Of a stretch of DNA of 64,000 nt, positions 10,911 to 29,190 are shown piece by piece. Below the pieces are notes generated by a model, which was not told the origin of the DNA, ran no database searches, and saw only the letters and a list, made by a program, of their open reading frames with translations. This DNA is from Hemicordylus capensis. Lineage: Eukaryota; Chordata; Lepidosauria; Squamata; Cordylidae. Made by a program: the position numbers and the translations under genes. The stretch is from assembly GCF_027244095.1 (NCBI RefSeq), contig NC_069661.1:185770501-185834500 (forward strand), in the 5' to 3' direction. The stretch's first letter is position 1, and the number at the start of each line of letters is the position of its first letter.

Positions 10911-12100
10911 CAGCTAAGGCAGAAAGACCAAGCCCGAAAAGATCTCTTCCGAGTCCGGCGGGCCAGGACTAAACTGTTTTTCTGATTATCCGTTTGCTTC
11001 ACAAACTTTGTGAAGTATGAGAGGATCGTCCAAAAAAAAAAAGAGCAATTTTATGTGCACAACTCGCATACTTATTGACAGATGACACAAACCTGTTTCT
11101 GGACTTAACCATTTCAGATTACGGCTGGAAGCAGAGAGTTAAAATCCCTCTATACATTAAAAAAAAAAGCTCTTGCATATAGAAAGCTACATGTAGGGAG
11201 TTTCATTCCAAGCATTCACACGTTCATTTTCCATGTACAGGACACATTTTTGTATAAGGAATTCAGTGACAAGTCTCCCACTTGCACTAAATTGTCAATT
11301 TGCCTCATCTAGACCCGAATATCTTTGCTTGAACACACTGAATCTCACGTAGGCTGATCTCAACTGCTATTTTCCTTACTTTGCTTAGTTACAAGCTTTC
11401 TTCCAGGGCTGCAAACAGCAATGCATGTTGCATTAGCAACAGTTTAGCATTGGCCCTAAGCAGTAGTTTCCAAACCCACGTTTACTTGCTCAGCTGAAAA
11501 TATGTTTACATGTTCAGCTCATGTGCAAACAGCTGGCTAAAAATGTTTTAAAAACCCATTTGCTCCACTGTTAAAGTGATGTGCATAATATGATCATCAC
11601 ATAGACATTGCATGCCAGCTACAGGCACCTGCCTGACTCAATGTATTAACTGAAGTGCTGAACAAGCTACATTTGCCATAGAATAATAACCAGAAACAAA
11701 AGCACCATGATAGCCAGAGGAAGCCCCACCCTTTCTCATAGCCTTAAAGAGTTTCCTAGCTCTTTTAAGAGTTCTCTTTTAAGAACTAAGAAAAGCCTTG
11801 CTGGATCAGGCCCAAGGATACTGCACGTAGGCCTGTCCTTTCCATTTGTCGGAAAGGGAAAAACCAGCTTAATGGACTGCCTTAGAAACCAGTGTCTCCC
11901 CATTTTAGAGGGCTGGCTTCCAAAAGCAATGCATAGTCCTGTTCCTTGTTCATTCAGTGACGTAAAACCTAAAGATAATGCCTTCAGAAGACAACCCTGC
12001 TTTAACTGTCCTGAAAGCTGGTCATGGGACATTGGCACTTTTCTTTTGTCCAGTTAGGGAACAGTTCCATACATTGATTTCTGAAATCAATTTCCTCCTT
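10910..12100. other. Intergenic, KICS2 to RPL18A, upstream part
   Basis: No coding exon was recognised. A short CR1-like tail remnant (GCCTTGCTGGATCAGGCCCA) is at about 11797-11818. The rest shows nothing I can assign. Confidence 0.4.
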
Positions 12101-12105
12101 GTGTC

Positions 12106-12335
12106 TAGCAATAGCAATAGCAATAGCACTTACATTTATATACCGCTCTATAGCCGGAGCTCTCTAAGCGGTTTACAATGATTTAGCATATTGCCCCCAA
12201 CATTCTGGGTACTCATTTTACCGACCTCGGAAGGATGGAAGGCTGAGTCAACCTTGAGCCCCTGGTCAGGATCGAACTTGTAACCTTCTGGTTACAGGGC
12301 GGCAGTTTTACCACTGCGCCACCAGGGGCTCCTGG
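12106..12335 (-). repeat. Sauria-type SINE
   Basis: On the minus strand: tRNA head (GGTGGCGCAGTGGTAAAACT, GTTCGATCC), middle (GACTCAGCCTTCCATCCTTC, GGTCGGTAAAATGAGTACCC) and BovB-related 3' end (GTAAACCGCTTAGAGAG, GCGGTATATAAATG) with a TATTGC repeat tail. This is the diagnostic squamate SINE, driven by BovB. Confidence 0.9.
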
Positions 12336-12739
12336 CACTCCAAGATCTAAGCACTCCAAGACCAAAGAGTTTTACCAACAGCTTTCCAATGGCTGTTCAA
12401 TTGGAATCTTCCAAATTACATTGCTCTTTTTCATCTAATGAAGGAAAACTGCAATGCTATCCTGTTTAATACAGGGAGAGCATTATGAAGGCTGTGTACC
12501 AAAAGATAAATAAAATGTGCAACACACTAAAAAGTACAAAGCAGCACAAGAAGTAATGTTTCCTACCTCCAGGATGGGAATATAGTACTCAAGGGGAAAG
12601 AGCAATATATGGGGCGGTGAAGGGAAGAAGCAGGACTCAGGAGAACATGGCAGGATGTGTGCAATTGTCCCTTTGCATTTGCAAAGCTGGGTATTTATGT
12701 CTCCAAGTGAACAAAGACAATATATTGTTCAAAAAGAAC

Positions 12740-12745
12740 TTTATT
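12740..12745 (-). terminator. RPL18A: RPL18A polyadenylation signal
   Basis: AATAAA on the minus strand lies 32 nt past the RPL18A stop codon, giving the short 3' UTR usual for ribosomal protein genes. Confidence 0.8.
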
Positions 12746-12776
12746 GAAACCCAGAGCACATGACCAAAGTCTGTAT

Positions 12777-18850
<6,074 letters not shown>

Positions 18851-19224
18851 GGTGCTGCTTCTCTCGCGGCCACCCAGAAAAGGAAGAGCGGTAAGCGTAA
18901 TACCCGTACGTCGCCGCCCCCGACACAATGTACCGCCTTCGTGGAAGAGCTGCCATTGCCCATTGGCTTAAGGGGGTGCATCCGACTGGGTAGAAAAACT
19001 GTCAGTATTTTAAAGCAGCGTTTCTATTGGCCATTTTCCGCCCACCGAAACGTACGTACTTTACGTAACGGACGTGAGGCTAAGGAAGGAAGCGGGAGCG
19101 GGAAACGTGAACGTAAATGGTTTATTTTTAAAGGTGTATTACGGTACTCTGAAGGTATAAGTGATGCATCGCTTTTCAGGTTTGAGGGCATTACATGTCC
19201 TGCATTCTGGTTTTTAGCTCAGTG

Positions 19225-19560
19225 TGTGTGCGCCCAACCCCACCGACTTCGCAATGTCTGGACCAATATGAACCAAATTGGATTTGTACACTTGTAGGGA
19301 CACCTCAATGGTGACGTTTGTGATGATGATGTGATCCACCCTGATTCACAATGGCAGATGCATAAACATTTGAGGCACAAGTGGACTAACTTGTGAACCA
19401 CCTAACCAGTTTGAACCAAATTTGCTACAGCTGTAGGGACAGATAGGGACACCCCATTCAAGATGGTGGACATGTGAAGGTTTGAGGTGCAAGAGGCCTA
19501 GCTTGTGAACCGCCTGACCGATTTGGACCAAATTTAGTTCAGTTGTAGGGTTAGTGAAAG
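19225..19560. repeat. Degenerate tandem repeat, about 125-bp unit, near three copies
   Basis: The phrases GAACCAAATT / GGACCAAATTT, TGTAGGGACA, TTTGAGGCACAAG and CTTGTGAACC recur at about 19262, 19410 and 19520 with drift. The array starts directly beyond the RPL18A promoter. Confidence 0.65.
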
Positions 19561-20193
19561 GAAAGTAAGCAGATTAGCTCTTACCAGAACTTCTTGTTCC
19601 TCTTCTGCTGTAGGAATAAATGAATCTTCACAATAATAGCCTTTATAGATGAGCCTATCACTTTAGCTATTTTCTTTGTCGTGCACTGGCATTTGTAAGG
19701 CTTTAGGAGAGGACTGGTCTCAGCGCACCTGCTTGGAGATTGTACCTTTCAGAATAAGGAAGAAAACCTGGGAAAATCAAAACTAAAGGACCAATCCAGA
19801 GTGAGGGGCAAGGTTTACTGGACAACAGCCTATAAAGGAGTTGGAAGAGTTTCTGTTCTGCAGTGCGGTGTGGAGCCCATTCTTCCCCGGAGGCCTCTTA
19901 GAAAGCCACAGAGGCAGATGCTGCTGAGGGGAAAGGGAGTCCACCAGTCTTGGCTGGGAATGCACTGGGAGTTCCTTACCTAGGAAGAATAGGGACCAGT
20001 TTAGTCAGATGAGTCAGGGAATTATTTTTGTCCAAATGTTTGGCTCTGTGTTGTAACTTTATTGTAATTCCCGGCGGGGGGGGGGTGTGTTTGAAAGGAG
20101 GCCAGGTTTGCTGAAAGCTTTTGCATTTATCCTTGCCATCATATTCTTTTAATAAATCCTTGTTATTGAGTGTCACTCCTCATCACTGCCTAG

Positions 20194-20387
20194 TAGTATT
20201 CCCTCTAAAGCGTACGCACATGCACGTGCTCACAAGTTTTTTTATGTTCAATGTTAATTTTAGATCCCACTCAGGTTGAATCAGGAAGGTCCCAGTCTGA
20301 ATGTATGTGCACGCACACGGCCTTGATACTGCTGCTCAGAACAAAACTCATTCTGTACACAGGTGGACAAAATTAAAGAGAACACTG
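20194..20387. mobile_element. hAT-like MITE, 8-bp TSD
   Basis: Same family and orientation as 1114-1301. Ends TAGTATTCCCTCTAA and TTAAAGAGAACACTG; flanks CTGCCTAG (20186-20193) and CTGCCTAA (20388-20395). The middle shares CCCACTCAGG and ATGTATGTGCACGCACAC with the first copy. Confidence 0.75.
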
Positions 20388-20921
20388 CTGCCTAATCATA
20401 TCTTTGAAGGCCTAAGATCGCTCCCTCTTGCTTGTAAGGGGAGAGTTTTCCACTTTACTCCCAGGATATTCCCTTAGAAGGGTGAATCTTCCTGCCTGGA
20501 AAAGTGGGTGGTGGCAGCCGACCTGAGAATGCCCTGCAGCTAAGAGAGGGATTTCCCCCCTTGGTCACCACAGCATTCTGTGCCACTTTCCTGCCCACAC
20601 TGAGGCCATCAAAGTGGCTTCCAATGAAAGCTAAAAAATAATTCAAAATAGTAAACATCAAAGTAAACAAGAAACTGAGGGAGCAGCAATACAAACCAAA
20701 CAGGCAAAACAGCCCAAACTAAAAACACAACCGAGTCCGGGCAGACACTGGGCAAAATAAAAAGGGCTTTACAGCCATCTGAAGAAAGGAAGGAAGCTTG
20801 TTTGTGGCAGCCAAACAAGCCTCAAGAGGAGAATGTTCCACAGTTTAGGCACTTCTAGGAAAGAAACATCTGATAATCCAACCTAGTCTTCTGTAGTTGG
20901 ATTTAGCAAATTACTGTTGCC

Positions 20922-22316
20922 CAGAGGCGTATCTAGGGAAAATAGCTCCTAGGGCAAGCACTGAAATTGCGCCCCTGTCCAAACATCTGACACCCGTCTT
21001 TCAAATAACTTTACCATAATATCAGCTCAAAAATACAAATCAAGCTCGTTAATCTTTTAATATTTCAAAAACTATTTAGCAGTAGACATATCCAGACCAA
21101 AAAATGCTAGAAAACTACAAATTTCAGTATGCTGGGGCTCATGAAATACCCAAATACTATGTGGAGGTGTACTTGGAAAACTAAACATAAGTACCTGTCT
21201 AATTCTCTACTGTGTATCGTAGCATCACTATTACATAAGTTTTAAAAATAAATGGAGAATTTGCCTTTCCCAGATTCTCAGAAAATAATTAAAGGATATG
21301 CAGAGTAAACTGTGTCACTGCTTAAATGAGAGAAGGATCATTTCTCTCACTGTTAAAATGAGAGAAAGAGAGCAAGAAATTCCCAGTAGGCCTTCATACT
21401 AAGGATTTCACACTGATTCAAAGACAAACTCACCATTAATAGCCATATTATTAAGACATCACGTTTAACTCACTTATCACAAAAAGCAATGTAAGAGCAA
21501 ATTAATACAATCCTAGCTTATAAGCTTCAGCTCAGTATTTACAAGCCCTGATTCTCTGTACATAGTGCCAAACTTAATAAGTGTACAGTGACATACAGTG
21601 GTCCCTCGACCTACGAACTACTTGACATCCGATGTTTTCGAGTTACGAGCGACAAAAAAGACCGGAAGTAGTTGCCGGTTTAGATTCAGCTTACTCGACT
21701 TACGGATTTTTAGATGCGGTTTCCTCGACTTACGAATGTTTCCAGACCTCCGTGGTGCGCTCTTTGACTTACGAAAATTTCGACCTCCGAACGTGCGTTT
21801 GGAACGGATTAATTACGTAAGTCGAGGGACCACTGTATTAAATTTAAAAAAATTACCTGTAACCCCTTCGGGGGGCTTCCTAAAGGCCGTGGTTGGGGGA
21901 CTGCAAAGGACCCCCCTCCCCGCCACCAGACTCTTAATTCACCACTGCAGCCCAACCCGGGCTGATTTTTGGGCCTGTTTGGGTCTACAAAGATCAGTGT
22001 GATGGCCATTTTGGAGGCCACCATGCATGCTCAAATGGCCTCTCCAAGGCCTAGCACAGCCTAGGGCCTCACAGGGACCATTGGAGCATGTTGGGTGGGT
22101 CGCCAAAAATAAAATGGCCACTGCACATGCTCAAATGGTCTCTGCAAGGCCTGGCATGGCCTATGGCCTCACAGAGGCCATTTGACCATGTGCAGTAGCC
22201 ATTTTGTTTTTGGCAGCCATTTTTTAATTAAAAATGTTCATTTTAAAAAATTGTGCCCCCCTTCAAGTGGCGCCCGAGGAACGTGTCCTGCCTGCCCCAC
22301 CCTAAATACGCCCCTG
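20922..22316. mobile_element. Non-autonomous hAT element, 1.4 kb, perfect 8-bp TSD
   Basis: Inverted ends CAGAGGCGTATCTAGGG and TAAATACGCCCCTG lie between identical CTGTTGCC at 20914-20921 and 22317-22324. No transposase was recognised. Inside are a mariner-like MITE (21596-21835) and an imperfect tandem duplication of about 105 bp (22003-22110 and 22112-22205, sharing TGCTCAAATGG and GGCCTCACAG). Confidence 0.8.
21596..21835 (+). mobile_element. Mariner-like MITE, 240 bp, TA target
   Basis: Inverted ends CAGTGGTCCCTCGACCTACG and GTAAGTCGAGGGACCACTG flanked by TA on both sides. It lies inside the hAT element 20922-22316. A very similar copy in reverse orientation is at 29755-29994. Confidence 0.85.
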
Positions 22317-22494
22317 CTGTTGCCACAGATTTCAACTTGTGCTTACCCTCACAGCAACCTTTTGGTTTAGGCCACTATGATCCCTATTTTATTGAGGCTA
22401 AGAGGAGCAGTGCAATGCCACAATCCTATGTATGTTTGCTATGTATGTTTGCACAGTACTTCAAGTGACTGTTGTTGGTGTCTATCTTTATTTT

Positions 22495-22670
22495 ATTTAT
22501 TTATTTAATTTATATACCGCCCTTCCAAAATGGCTCAGGGCGGTTTACAATTAAAACAACTCATAAAACAATGAAAAGCTAAAACAAATTAAAAACAATA
22601 AAACAACTAACAATTTAAAAACATTTTAAAACAAAAATTAAACATTGTCCCCAGACCCCAGCTCAAGAAA
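22495..22670 (-). repeat. LINE 3' tail (L2/CR1-like)
   Basis: On the minus strand it ends AAACCGCCCTGAGCCATTTT then GGAAGGGCGGTATATAAAT with an ATAAAT repeat. Only the 3' end is present. Confidence 0.65.
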
Positions 22671-22824
22671 ACACGTAGACTTAGTATAGAAGAAAAGGGC
22701 CACAACTTTGTTAACTATTACACAAAGCATGGCAGACTGCAACACCAGGTGATTAATCACCCTTAGAGAACAGTGCGGGCCAATAGAAGCAGGTCAGAAC
22801 TCTGAAATCCTACCCAGCGCGTGT

Positions 22825-22933
22825 TTCTTTTTAGAATGTGAGCCCTTTGGGGACAGGGAGCCATCTTATTTATTTATTATTTCTCTGTGTAAACCGCCTT
22901 GAGCCATTTTTGGAAGGGCGGTATAGAAACTGA

Positions 22934-22976
<43 letters not shown>
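22825..22976 (+). repeat. LINE/SINE 3' tail with (TAA)n
   Basis: GAGCCCTTTGGGGACAGGG, then AAACCGCCTTGAGCCATTTT and GGAAGGGCGGTATAGAAA, followed by about 13 ATA units (22937-22976). A related tail with a TTCT repeat is at 55815-55965. Confidence 0.7.
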
Positions 22977-23459
22977 GAAGTAGGTTCTAGTGGCATTTAC
23001 TCCCAATCAAGTGTGCATAGTTGCAGCCACAGTTACATGCCAACATTGCTTAAGTTTTTCAAGACAAGGAGATGGAAACTCTCAGACTCAAGACCAATGG
23101 AAATGGCTGAGCTGAATTGTGCTGGTACTTATTAACAGAGTTTCAATATTAAGTGAAAATCTTTATCAACTTTGTTTTCCCCAACGTTATTTATCTGGAC
23201 AGTTTTTATCTTACTTAGTCCTGTATAATGGACCCAAGATATGCCTGTACAATAAAATCATAATAAAAATAAAACAGTGAAATAACAAAAAGACACAATC
23301 CATACAAAACATTAAATTAGCAAATTAAAATCACATTTCACACTGCTCTACAAACTTCCAGAAAGTTTTTATATTATTTGTCTGGAAGCTTCCAACTGAA
23401 TTAGTGTGCTATGAACTGCATTCCTGTATTGCATAAAGAATCCTGAGTTTTGTTTTGTT

Positions 23460-23672
23460 TTTACATTTTATATCCCGCTCTTCCTTCAAGGAGCCCAGAG
23501 CAGTGTACTACATACTTAAGTTTCTCCTCACAACAACCCTGTGAAGTAGGTTAGGCTGAGAGAGAAGTGACTGGCCCAGAGTCACCCAGCAAGTATCATG
23601 GCTGAATGGGGATTTGAACTCGGGTCTCCCCGGTCCTAGTCCAGCACTCTAACCACTACACCACGCTGGCTG
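23460..23672 (-). repeat. CORE-SINE (MIR-like), full copy
   Basis: The complete unit on the minus strand: AGCCAGCGTGGTGTAGTGG, GAGTTCAAATCCCC, core TGACTCTGGGCCAGTCACTT with CACAGGGTTGTTGTGAGG, and tail GGAAGAGCGGGATATAAAAT. Confidence 0.85.
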
Positions 23673-24366
23673 CAAGTACAGACACATGGATAGAAAAAAA
23701 ATGTTAATGTAACCAGTGACTACATAACCAGTGCCAATACCAAATTAACAAAATTATTTTGTTGCCTTGTCAGGGGCAAAACACCAGTGAAGTTAATTGT
23801 GCTTGTATAATCCACTTACAAGCTGCAGGTACAGCAGGGAGCAGTGAGGAGCAACTCTTAACTTAAATGTTGCATTCCTGCTCCTGGGGTCTATTTGCTT
23901 CCACTATGCTCTGCTCATATATTCGTAAATAAAACAGATATTATAAAGACAAAATAAGTCTCCATTGCTTTCTCATCCAAAGGAAATGAAATCCTGTGGC
24001 TCACTTCTCATTGCTCAGGGAAGAGAGGACCATTTAACATAGCTTTGGGACTGTGGTCTGTATGAATATGAATACATTTCCAAGGATCTTCTCTGTGTCT
24101 GTGATGGTTATGCACAACTTTCTAACATAAACAAGTTTTTCTAGTAAAAATTATAGAGCAAGAACCAGTATATAATAGTATGTTTGGTTTTGTGCAACAT
24201 GTAATTGACATAATGACTCAGCTGCAATAAAACCTAGGTTCTAATGACATACTACACTGAGCATATATCCAGTTCTGGACTGATCCAAATGCCAGCCGGG
24301 CTTGCTACAGAGCTCTAGCTTAGACAAGGTTTTATTTTTCAGCAAGCTTACAATTTATTACTATTG

Positions 24367-24530
24367 AGGGTTGCCAAGTCTGACTGAAGCAATTCCAGCA
24401 GATGTTTTTTCTCCCAACATTCCTGCCATTATCAAGCCATTACAATCTCCAAGTTTGCTTCCAGTAGTCATCGACAGAGCAATGCTGATTCTGGTAAACT
24501 CCAGGCCAGTTTGGGAAGATTGGCAACCCT
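24367..24530. mobile_element. Short element with AGGGTTGCCAA inverted ends
   Basis: Starts AGGGTTGCCAAG and ends TTGGCAACCCT, 164 bp. The same end motif bounds 34266-34960 and 37139-37623. No target duplication was confirmed. Confidence 0.5.
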
Positions 24531-24771
24531 ACCTGTAGTTAATAAATGAGAGCTGATGCTGCACCTCTGTTTCTGACTATGCAACAAGCCTCGTGGCTAT
24601 CCTGCAGTCAGAGGGATCCCTAACAACTACATACTACATAGACCAATCACTCTTCTCAGCACCAGAAAACCACATGAGAAAAGTACCATCTTCCCCACTT
24701 ACTCCAGGACTTTTGCTAGAAGCAGTTGCTTATGCACACATCAAAGGAGGCAATGCTGCAGTCCTGGTAAT

Positions 24772-25250
24772 TGTTGGAAGTTAAAGGACTTTGCGCTGTC
24801 TCTTTGTCTCAGACAGTGGAGGACAGACTAGTAAGTCAGAGGGCTAGAGAGTCAAGACATTGGTCATCACTTCTCCACTGCTCTGATGCTATCCCTTTGA
24901 AATGTAGATTGCTACTCTTAGGGATTCAACTTCCTTCCTCTCTCTTCCTACCTGCCCCTCTACCTTGCAACATGGCAAGACTCTCTCCCTGCACCATGTG
25001 TGCAGATAGGATGCAGAATCCATCTGCATCCAGCTAGATAGATAGATTAGAGATCCTAACTCCTCACTTTCCTATCTAGAATGGAGTTCCTTAATAAATG
25101 CCTTTTATATTGATTTGAAACTATGAATTGGCTCCAAGTTACTTTACTCTCAGCACACACACATGCCTAACTAAATTTCCACTGTGTTGTGCCTCTGTGC
25201 ACTCTGCTATAATGAGAAAGGGATTCTCTCACCACAGAGAATTTCCAACA
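24772..25250 (+). mobile_element. Solo LTR, 479 bp, 5-bp TSD
   Basis: It starts TGTTGGAAGTT and ends ATTTCCAACA, giving the LTR-type TG...CA ends with an 8-bp inverted repeat. Flanks are GTAAT at 24767-24771 and 25251-25255. An AATAAA lies inside near 25093. No internal retroviral region adjoins it. Family (ERV or other LTR element) is not determined; the perfect duplication suggests a moderate age. Confidence 0.75.
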
Positions 25251-25403
25251 GTAATAGTGCCCGGAACTGGCCACAGAGGGGAGTGAAAATATATCCTCCA
25301 TCTTTGAACAAAACCTAGAACAATACTGTATACTTGTGCTGGATACAGTACTTATGAATTCAGTGTTTAACTTCCATTTTTAAAGGTATTATAGAGGTAC
25401 AAG

Positions 25404-26175
25404 TGAATTTTAGCCCGTTGAAAAATGGGCGCTAGTAATGCTTTCGGCCCCGCCGCCGAACCGCCCTCCCAGCTGCCCGATCCCACCATTTGTACAGGAA
25501 AGAGGAGCTCGCCAGCAGAGCTCCTCTTTCTGCAAAGGCTCTTCTCAAACTGGCACTTTGAGCGGAAAGGACGCCCTTTCCGCTCAAAGCGCCAGTTTGA
25601 GAAGAGCCTTTGCAGAAAGAGGAGCTCTGCTGGCGAGCTCCTCTTTCCTGTACAAATGGTGGGATCGGGCAGCTGGGAGGGCGGTTCGGCGGCGGCATTT
25701 TTCAGGGCCAATTTGGCCCTTAGTAATTTGGCGGTGGGACGGGAATGGTGGGATCGGGCCCCAAGGTTCCCCCCCCCGCCCGGCTTTACTGGCGGCGCCA
25801 GGCCTCGGCGGCGGCTCCGCCACCGCCTCGGCCAGCTTCCCCGCCGCCTCTTCCCCCGGTGCCTCTCTCCTTTATTTGCGGTGGCCGCTTCTGGCCCCGC
25901 CGCCGCCTCACCCGCACTCCCGCCGCCAGTTGCCCCGTCGCGGCCACCGCCACCTCTGGCCGTGGCCACGGCTGCGCCGCCGCCTCTCCCGCACTCTCCT
26001 CCTGGCGTAGACCGCGGCCACTTCTCCTTCTCCCGGCCCCAACATGGCCGCCGGGTCCTGCCGTTCGTGCCTCCCTTGCCCTGTTCTGGGCATGCCCAGA
26101 ACAGGCCAGGCACGAACACACGCTTGGTGTCCGTCCACGGACGGACACCAAGCGTTTTATTAGAGAGGATTATAG
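25404..26175. mobile_element. GC-rich foldback element, unclassified
   Basis: It opens with a small hairpin (TAGCCCGTTGAAAAATGGGC), followed by a near-perfect palindrome with arms of about 125 bp (25447-25572 and 25575-25701), a very CpG-rich stretch (25770-26060), a hairpin centred near 26092, and a 16-bp-stem hairpin at 26121-26154 before GTTTTATTAGAGAGG. Open frames of up to 281 codons are mirror products of the palindrome and GC content. The ends are estimated. Confidence 0.6.
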
Positions 26176-27384
26176 CCTTCACGCAGTCCAATGTACCTCA
26201 AGATGAACAGCATGGATTGAAGATTTTTTTTCTTCCTTTGGCTTACATTTCTACTTTGCATTGGATTTGATCCTTCAAATATAATTGATGTTAGATTCAT
26301 ACATGTGGACTTTGTTTGCATGATTGATTGAGAAGATAAGCATCTTTATGTAATCCCCACTACTTTGGTGTGATTTTTGTTCATTCTTTCAGTGTGATTC
26401 TGATAACAGGAGTGTGTTTGTGCCTGCACCACTGATCCTAAATCTGCATGGCTTGCCCTTATTAGCCTGAACATGCTTCACTGTGCTTTATCTGCCTATA
26501 AATCCATTTTCTTATAAAGCCTTCACACATTTGATCATGCCCTTGAATTAAAATAAAGAGAACTTGAGGATGCATTTTAGATTTGTAAAATCTTGACCCA
26601 CAACCATGAGAGGAAGAGAGAACAGGGAAAAATAGGGAGAAAATATGTCACAGCATGGATGTTCACGGGAGGGGGCAGCTGTCCACCCTCCCCTAGGAAT
26701 TCTCCATTTACTAAAATAAATAAAATACATCTGGGAATGAGGGCATTCTAGTACTCCACACTTGTCAGAAGGAGACCTAGAGCCTTTACTAGTGCTTCCA
26801 GGCATGGTGTCTTTGTACAGTTCTAGAAGTGGGGCCAGACTTAACAGTTTTGTGGTCAAGTGAATACAGCTTCTTCTGCTTTTATTGTTTGCTTTATAAG
26901 ATAAATTTTATAAGATCTGTACATACAAAGATAATATATGTATGGTGGGACATATATCCTGCAAAAATATTCTTCAGCATGATCTATAGTATAATCTAGC
27001 TTCAGTTTTTCTCTAATTGTATTGGACTTGACTGTAAAAGCCTCGTCTAGGCTTCCCTGGCCTGAGCAGAAGCTGGGAGCAAAGGTCGAAGGCAACCCTG
27101 GGGTGAGATCTGAGGATGGCTCCATTGCCACCACCCTCCTTCACTGCCCTGCTCCTGCTGCCTGCCACTGTGGCCCCACAGCCCCCCTCCTGCCGCCACC
27201 GCCACTACCCATTGCTACCCACTTGCCTTGCTGTCTTGCCTGCCTTTGCTGGCAGTGCCTACCTGTTTGCACCAAGTGCTCGGCCTCAGCTCCGTGCCAG
27301 TGTGCTGATGTGGTCTGATGTAGCTGGCATGTCTGCACTGGCAGAGATTATGTGCAACGTGGCAAAATACAAATAAGATGAATA

Positions 27385-27500
27385 TTTATATAAGAATACG
27401 ACATTTATATACTGTTTTCCAACAAAAGTTCCCAAAGTGGTTTACACAGGTATATAAAGTAAAGGGTAAAGTGTGCTGTCGAGCAGCCATCCAATCATTT
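27385..27500 (-). repeat. LINE tail abutting a tRNA-SINE fragment
   Basis: ACTGTTTTCCAACAAAAGTT and CCCAAAGTGGTTTACA are a LINE 3' tail in reverse. It is followed by GGTAAAGTGTGCTGTCGAG, the 3' end of the SINE seen at 48603-48826. Confidence 0.5.
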
Positions 27501-29065
27501 TATCTTCACTTTAGATGCCAGCCCAGGCACCAGGCATACGCTGGGAACAGAAGGGAGAAGGGAGGGAAGAGTAATGGTGGTGATGAAAGATGAACTCTGC
27601 TTATGCTCAGAGGTTAGATTTTAATGTGCCTGAACTATGAGATTCAAACCAGGTTCTGGTTCTAAGCCCTGGTAAGCCTTGGCTCAAATTAACCCTTTTC
27701 TTGGGTTAGCAAAATACAAATACTAAAGACAGAATCTGAACACTGCTGTTTGTTTCTATTCCAAAGTGGGATCCTCAGAGTACACTTTCCTAGGAATAAG
27801 CCCTATTGATATTAACTAGACTTACTTTTGAATAGGCATGCATAGGATCACATCCCTAATTAACTTCCCTTACTTCAGTGTAATAATAATTTGAGCCCTT
27901 TAGTATAAGTGAGTGTTGTACTGATTCATCATTTTATTATGAAGTTGTTTATTAATACTTTATATAAACAGCTTCAGAGAGGTGCCTTGACAAAAACATT
28001 TTAAATAATGTATAGAAACATTTTAAATAAATAAGGCACTGTTCTTAACTGGTTCCCCGAACTTCCTCTTCTGTCATTTAAGACTGAAAGCAACCAAAAT
28101 AATATTCCTTCTCCTAGAAACATCACCCCTCCCCTTTTTAATTGTAGGAAGAGTTTTCTGTTGAATCGGGGCGGCTGTTCCATGATGCAGAGTGAGATGG
28201 TCATCTCAGGTGTGGGTGCAAGGAGGGACGCTGGGATGGGCAAATGCTAGGCCCTTGCCACCATGAGTGCCACCCTGCTGTCCACTGCCATGACCACTGC
28301 CATGACCACTGTCCACTGCCATGACCACTGTCCACTGCCATGTCCACTTCCTCAGCCTGATGGGGCACACCCCTTCTTCCCCATCCTCACAGGTAGAGGT
28401 AGGAATAGCCTTGGTGGCATAGTCTGAGTGTTTCACATATTGCCACTGCTGCTTCGGCAGCATGGTGTAAGGATGCTGTGCGTTCGCCTGCAGATGCAAG
28501 TGTTAATGGAACTGCTTTGGGGTGATTGGCTATGTTTTAAGCTTTGGGGTAGGGGAGGTGGGATTAGTCATTTTGAATGGGGCAGTTCAACCTTCATAAT
28601 AATTTGTTCAAAGGTTAGGTTGCGGAAAGAACTGAACAGAGAAGTAGAAGTTCAAAAGTAAAGTAAGGTCTTATTCGAGGGTTTACAGGTACAGTGATAT
28701 AAGAGAATTAGTTAAAGCAATATTACTACTAAAATATGTTACAGAGGTTAACCAGATAACTTACCAAGAGGCAATTTAGCTGGCAGTTAGAACTGGATGA
28801 ACTCCAGCCTAGCAAGAGAAAGAAGGCTGTGGAGAAACAGGTTTTTGGATTTAAGAAACAGCAAGGATAGAAGATCAAACAGAGATAGAAGGAGTATACT
28901 GAAAATCTGTACAACAGGGACATCAACATCCAAGATACTCTAGAAGACATGCAAGACATTTCTTACTTGTAAGAACCTCTAGTATGGGAAGATGAAGTTA
29001 GATCAGCATTCCAGTTATTACCAAGTCAAAAGGCTACAGGAATTGATGGAATAGCTACAGAAATG

Positions 29066-29190
29066 TACCTACCTGTTCGGCCTGGCCTTCCAGTGTTCTT
29101 AAATTGTTTTAAAGGGTCTTTGATGTTTGTGAACCTCCCTGAGCTATTTTGTAAGGGCAGTCTAAAAATCGAACAAACAAACAAACAAAT
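29066..29190 (+). repeat. LINE/SINE 3' tail inserted in BovB
   Basis: CCTGAGCTATTTTGTAAGGG then an AACAAACAAACA repeat. BovB coding resumes at about 29191 (GTEESVKALTKLCQQ). Confidence 0.6.

Noticed and set aside
25425-26270. Open frames of 281, 274 and 190 codons on both strands
   Set aside because: They lie in the GC-rich palindrome, mirror each other on both strands and encode low-complexity P/A/R-rich chains.
28260-28350. CRISPR-like short repeats (CCACTGCCATGACCACTG)
   Set aside because: It is a short direct simple repeat without spacers, in a vertebrate genome.
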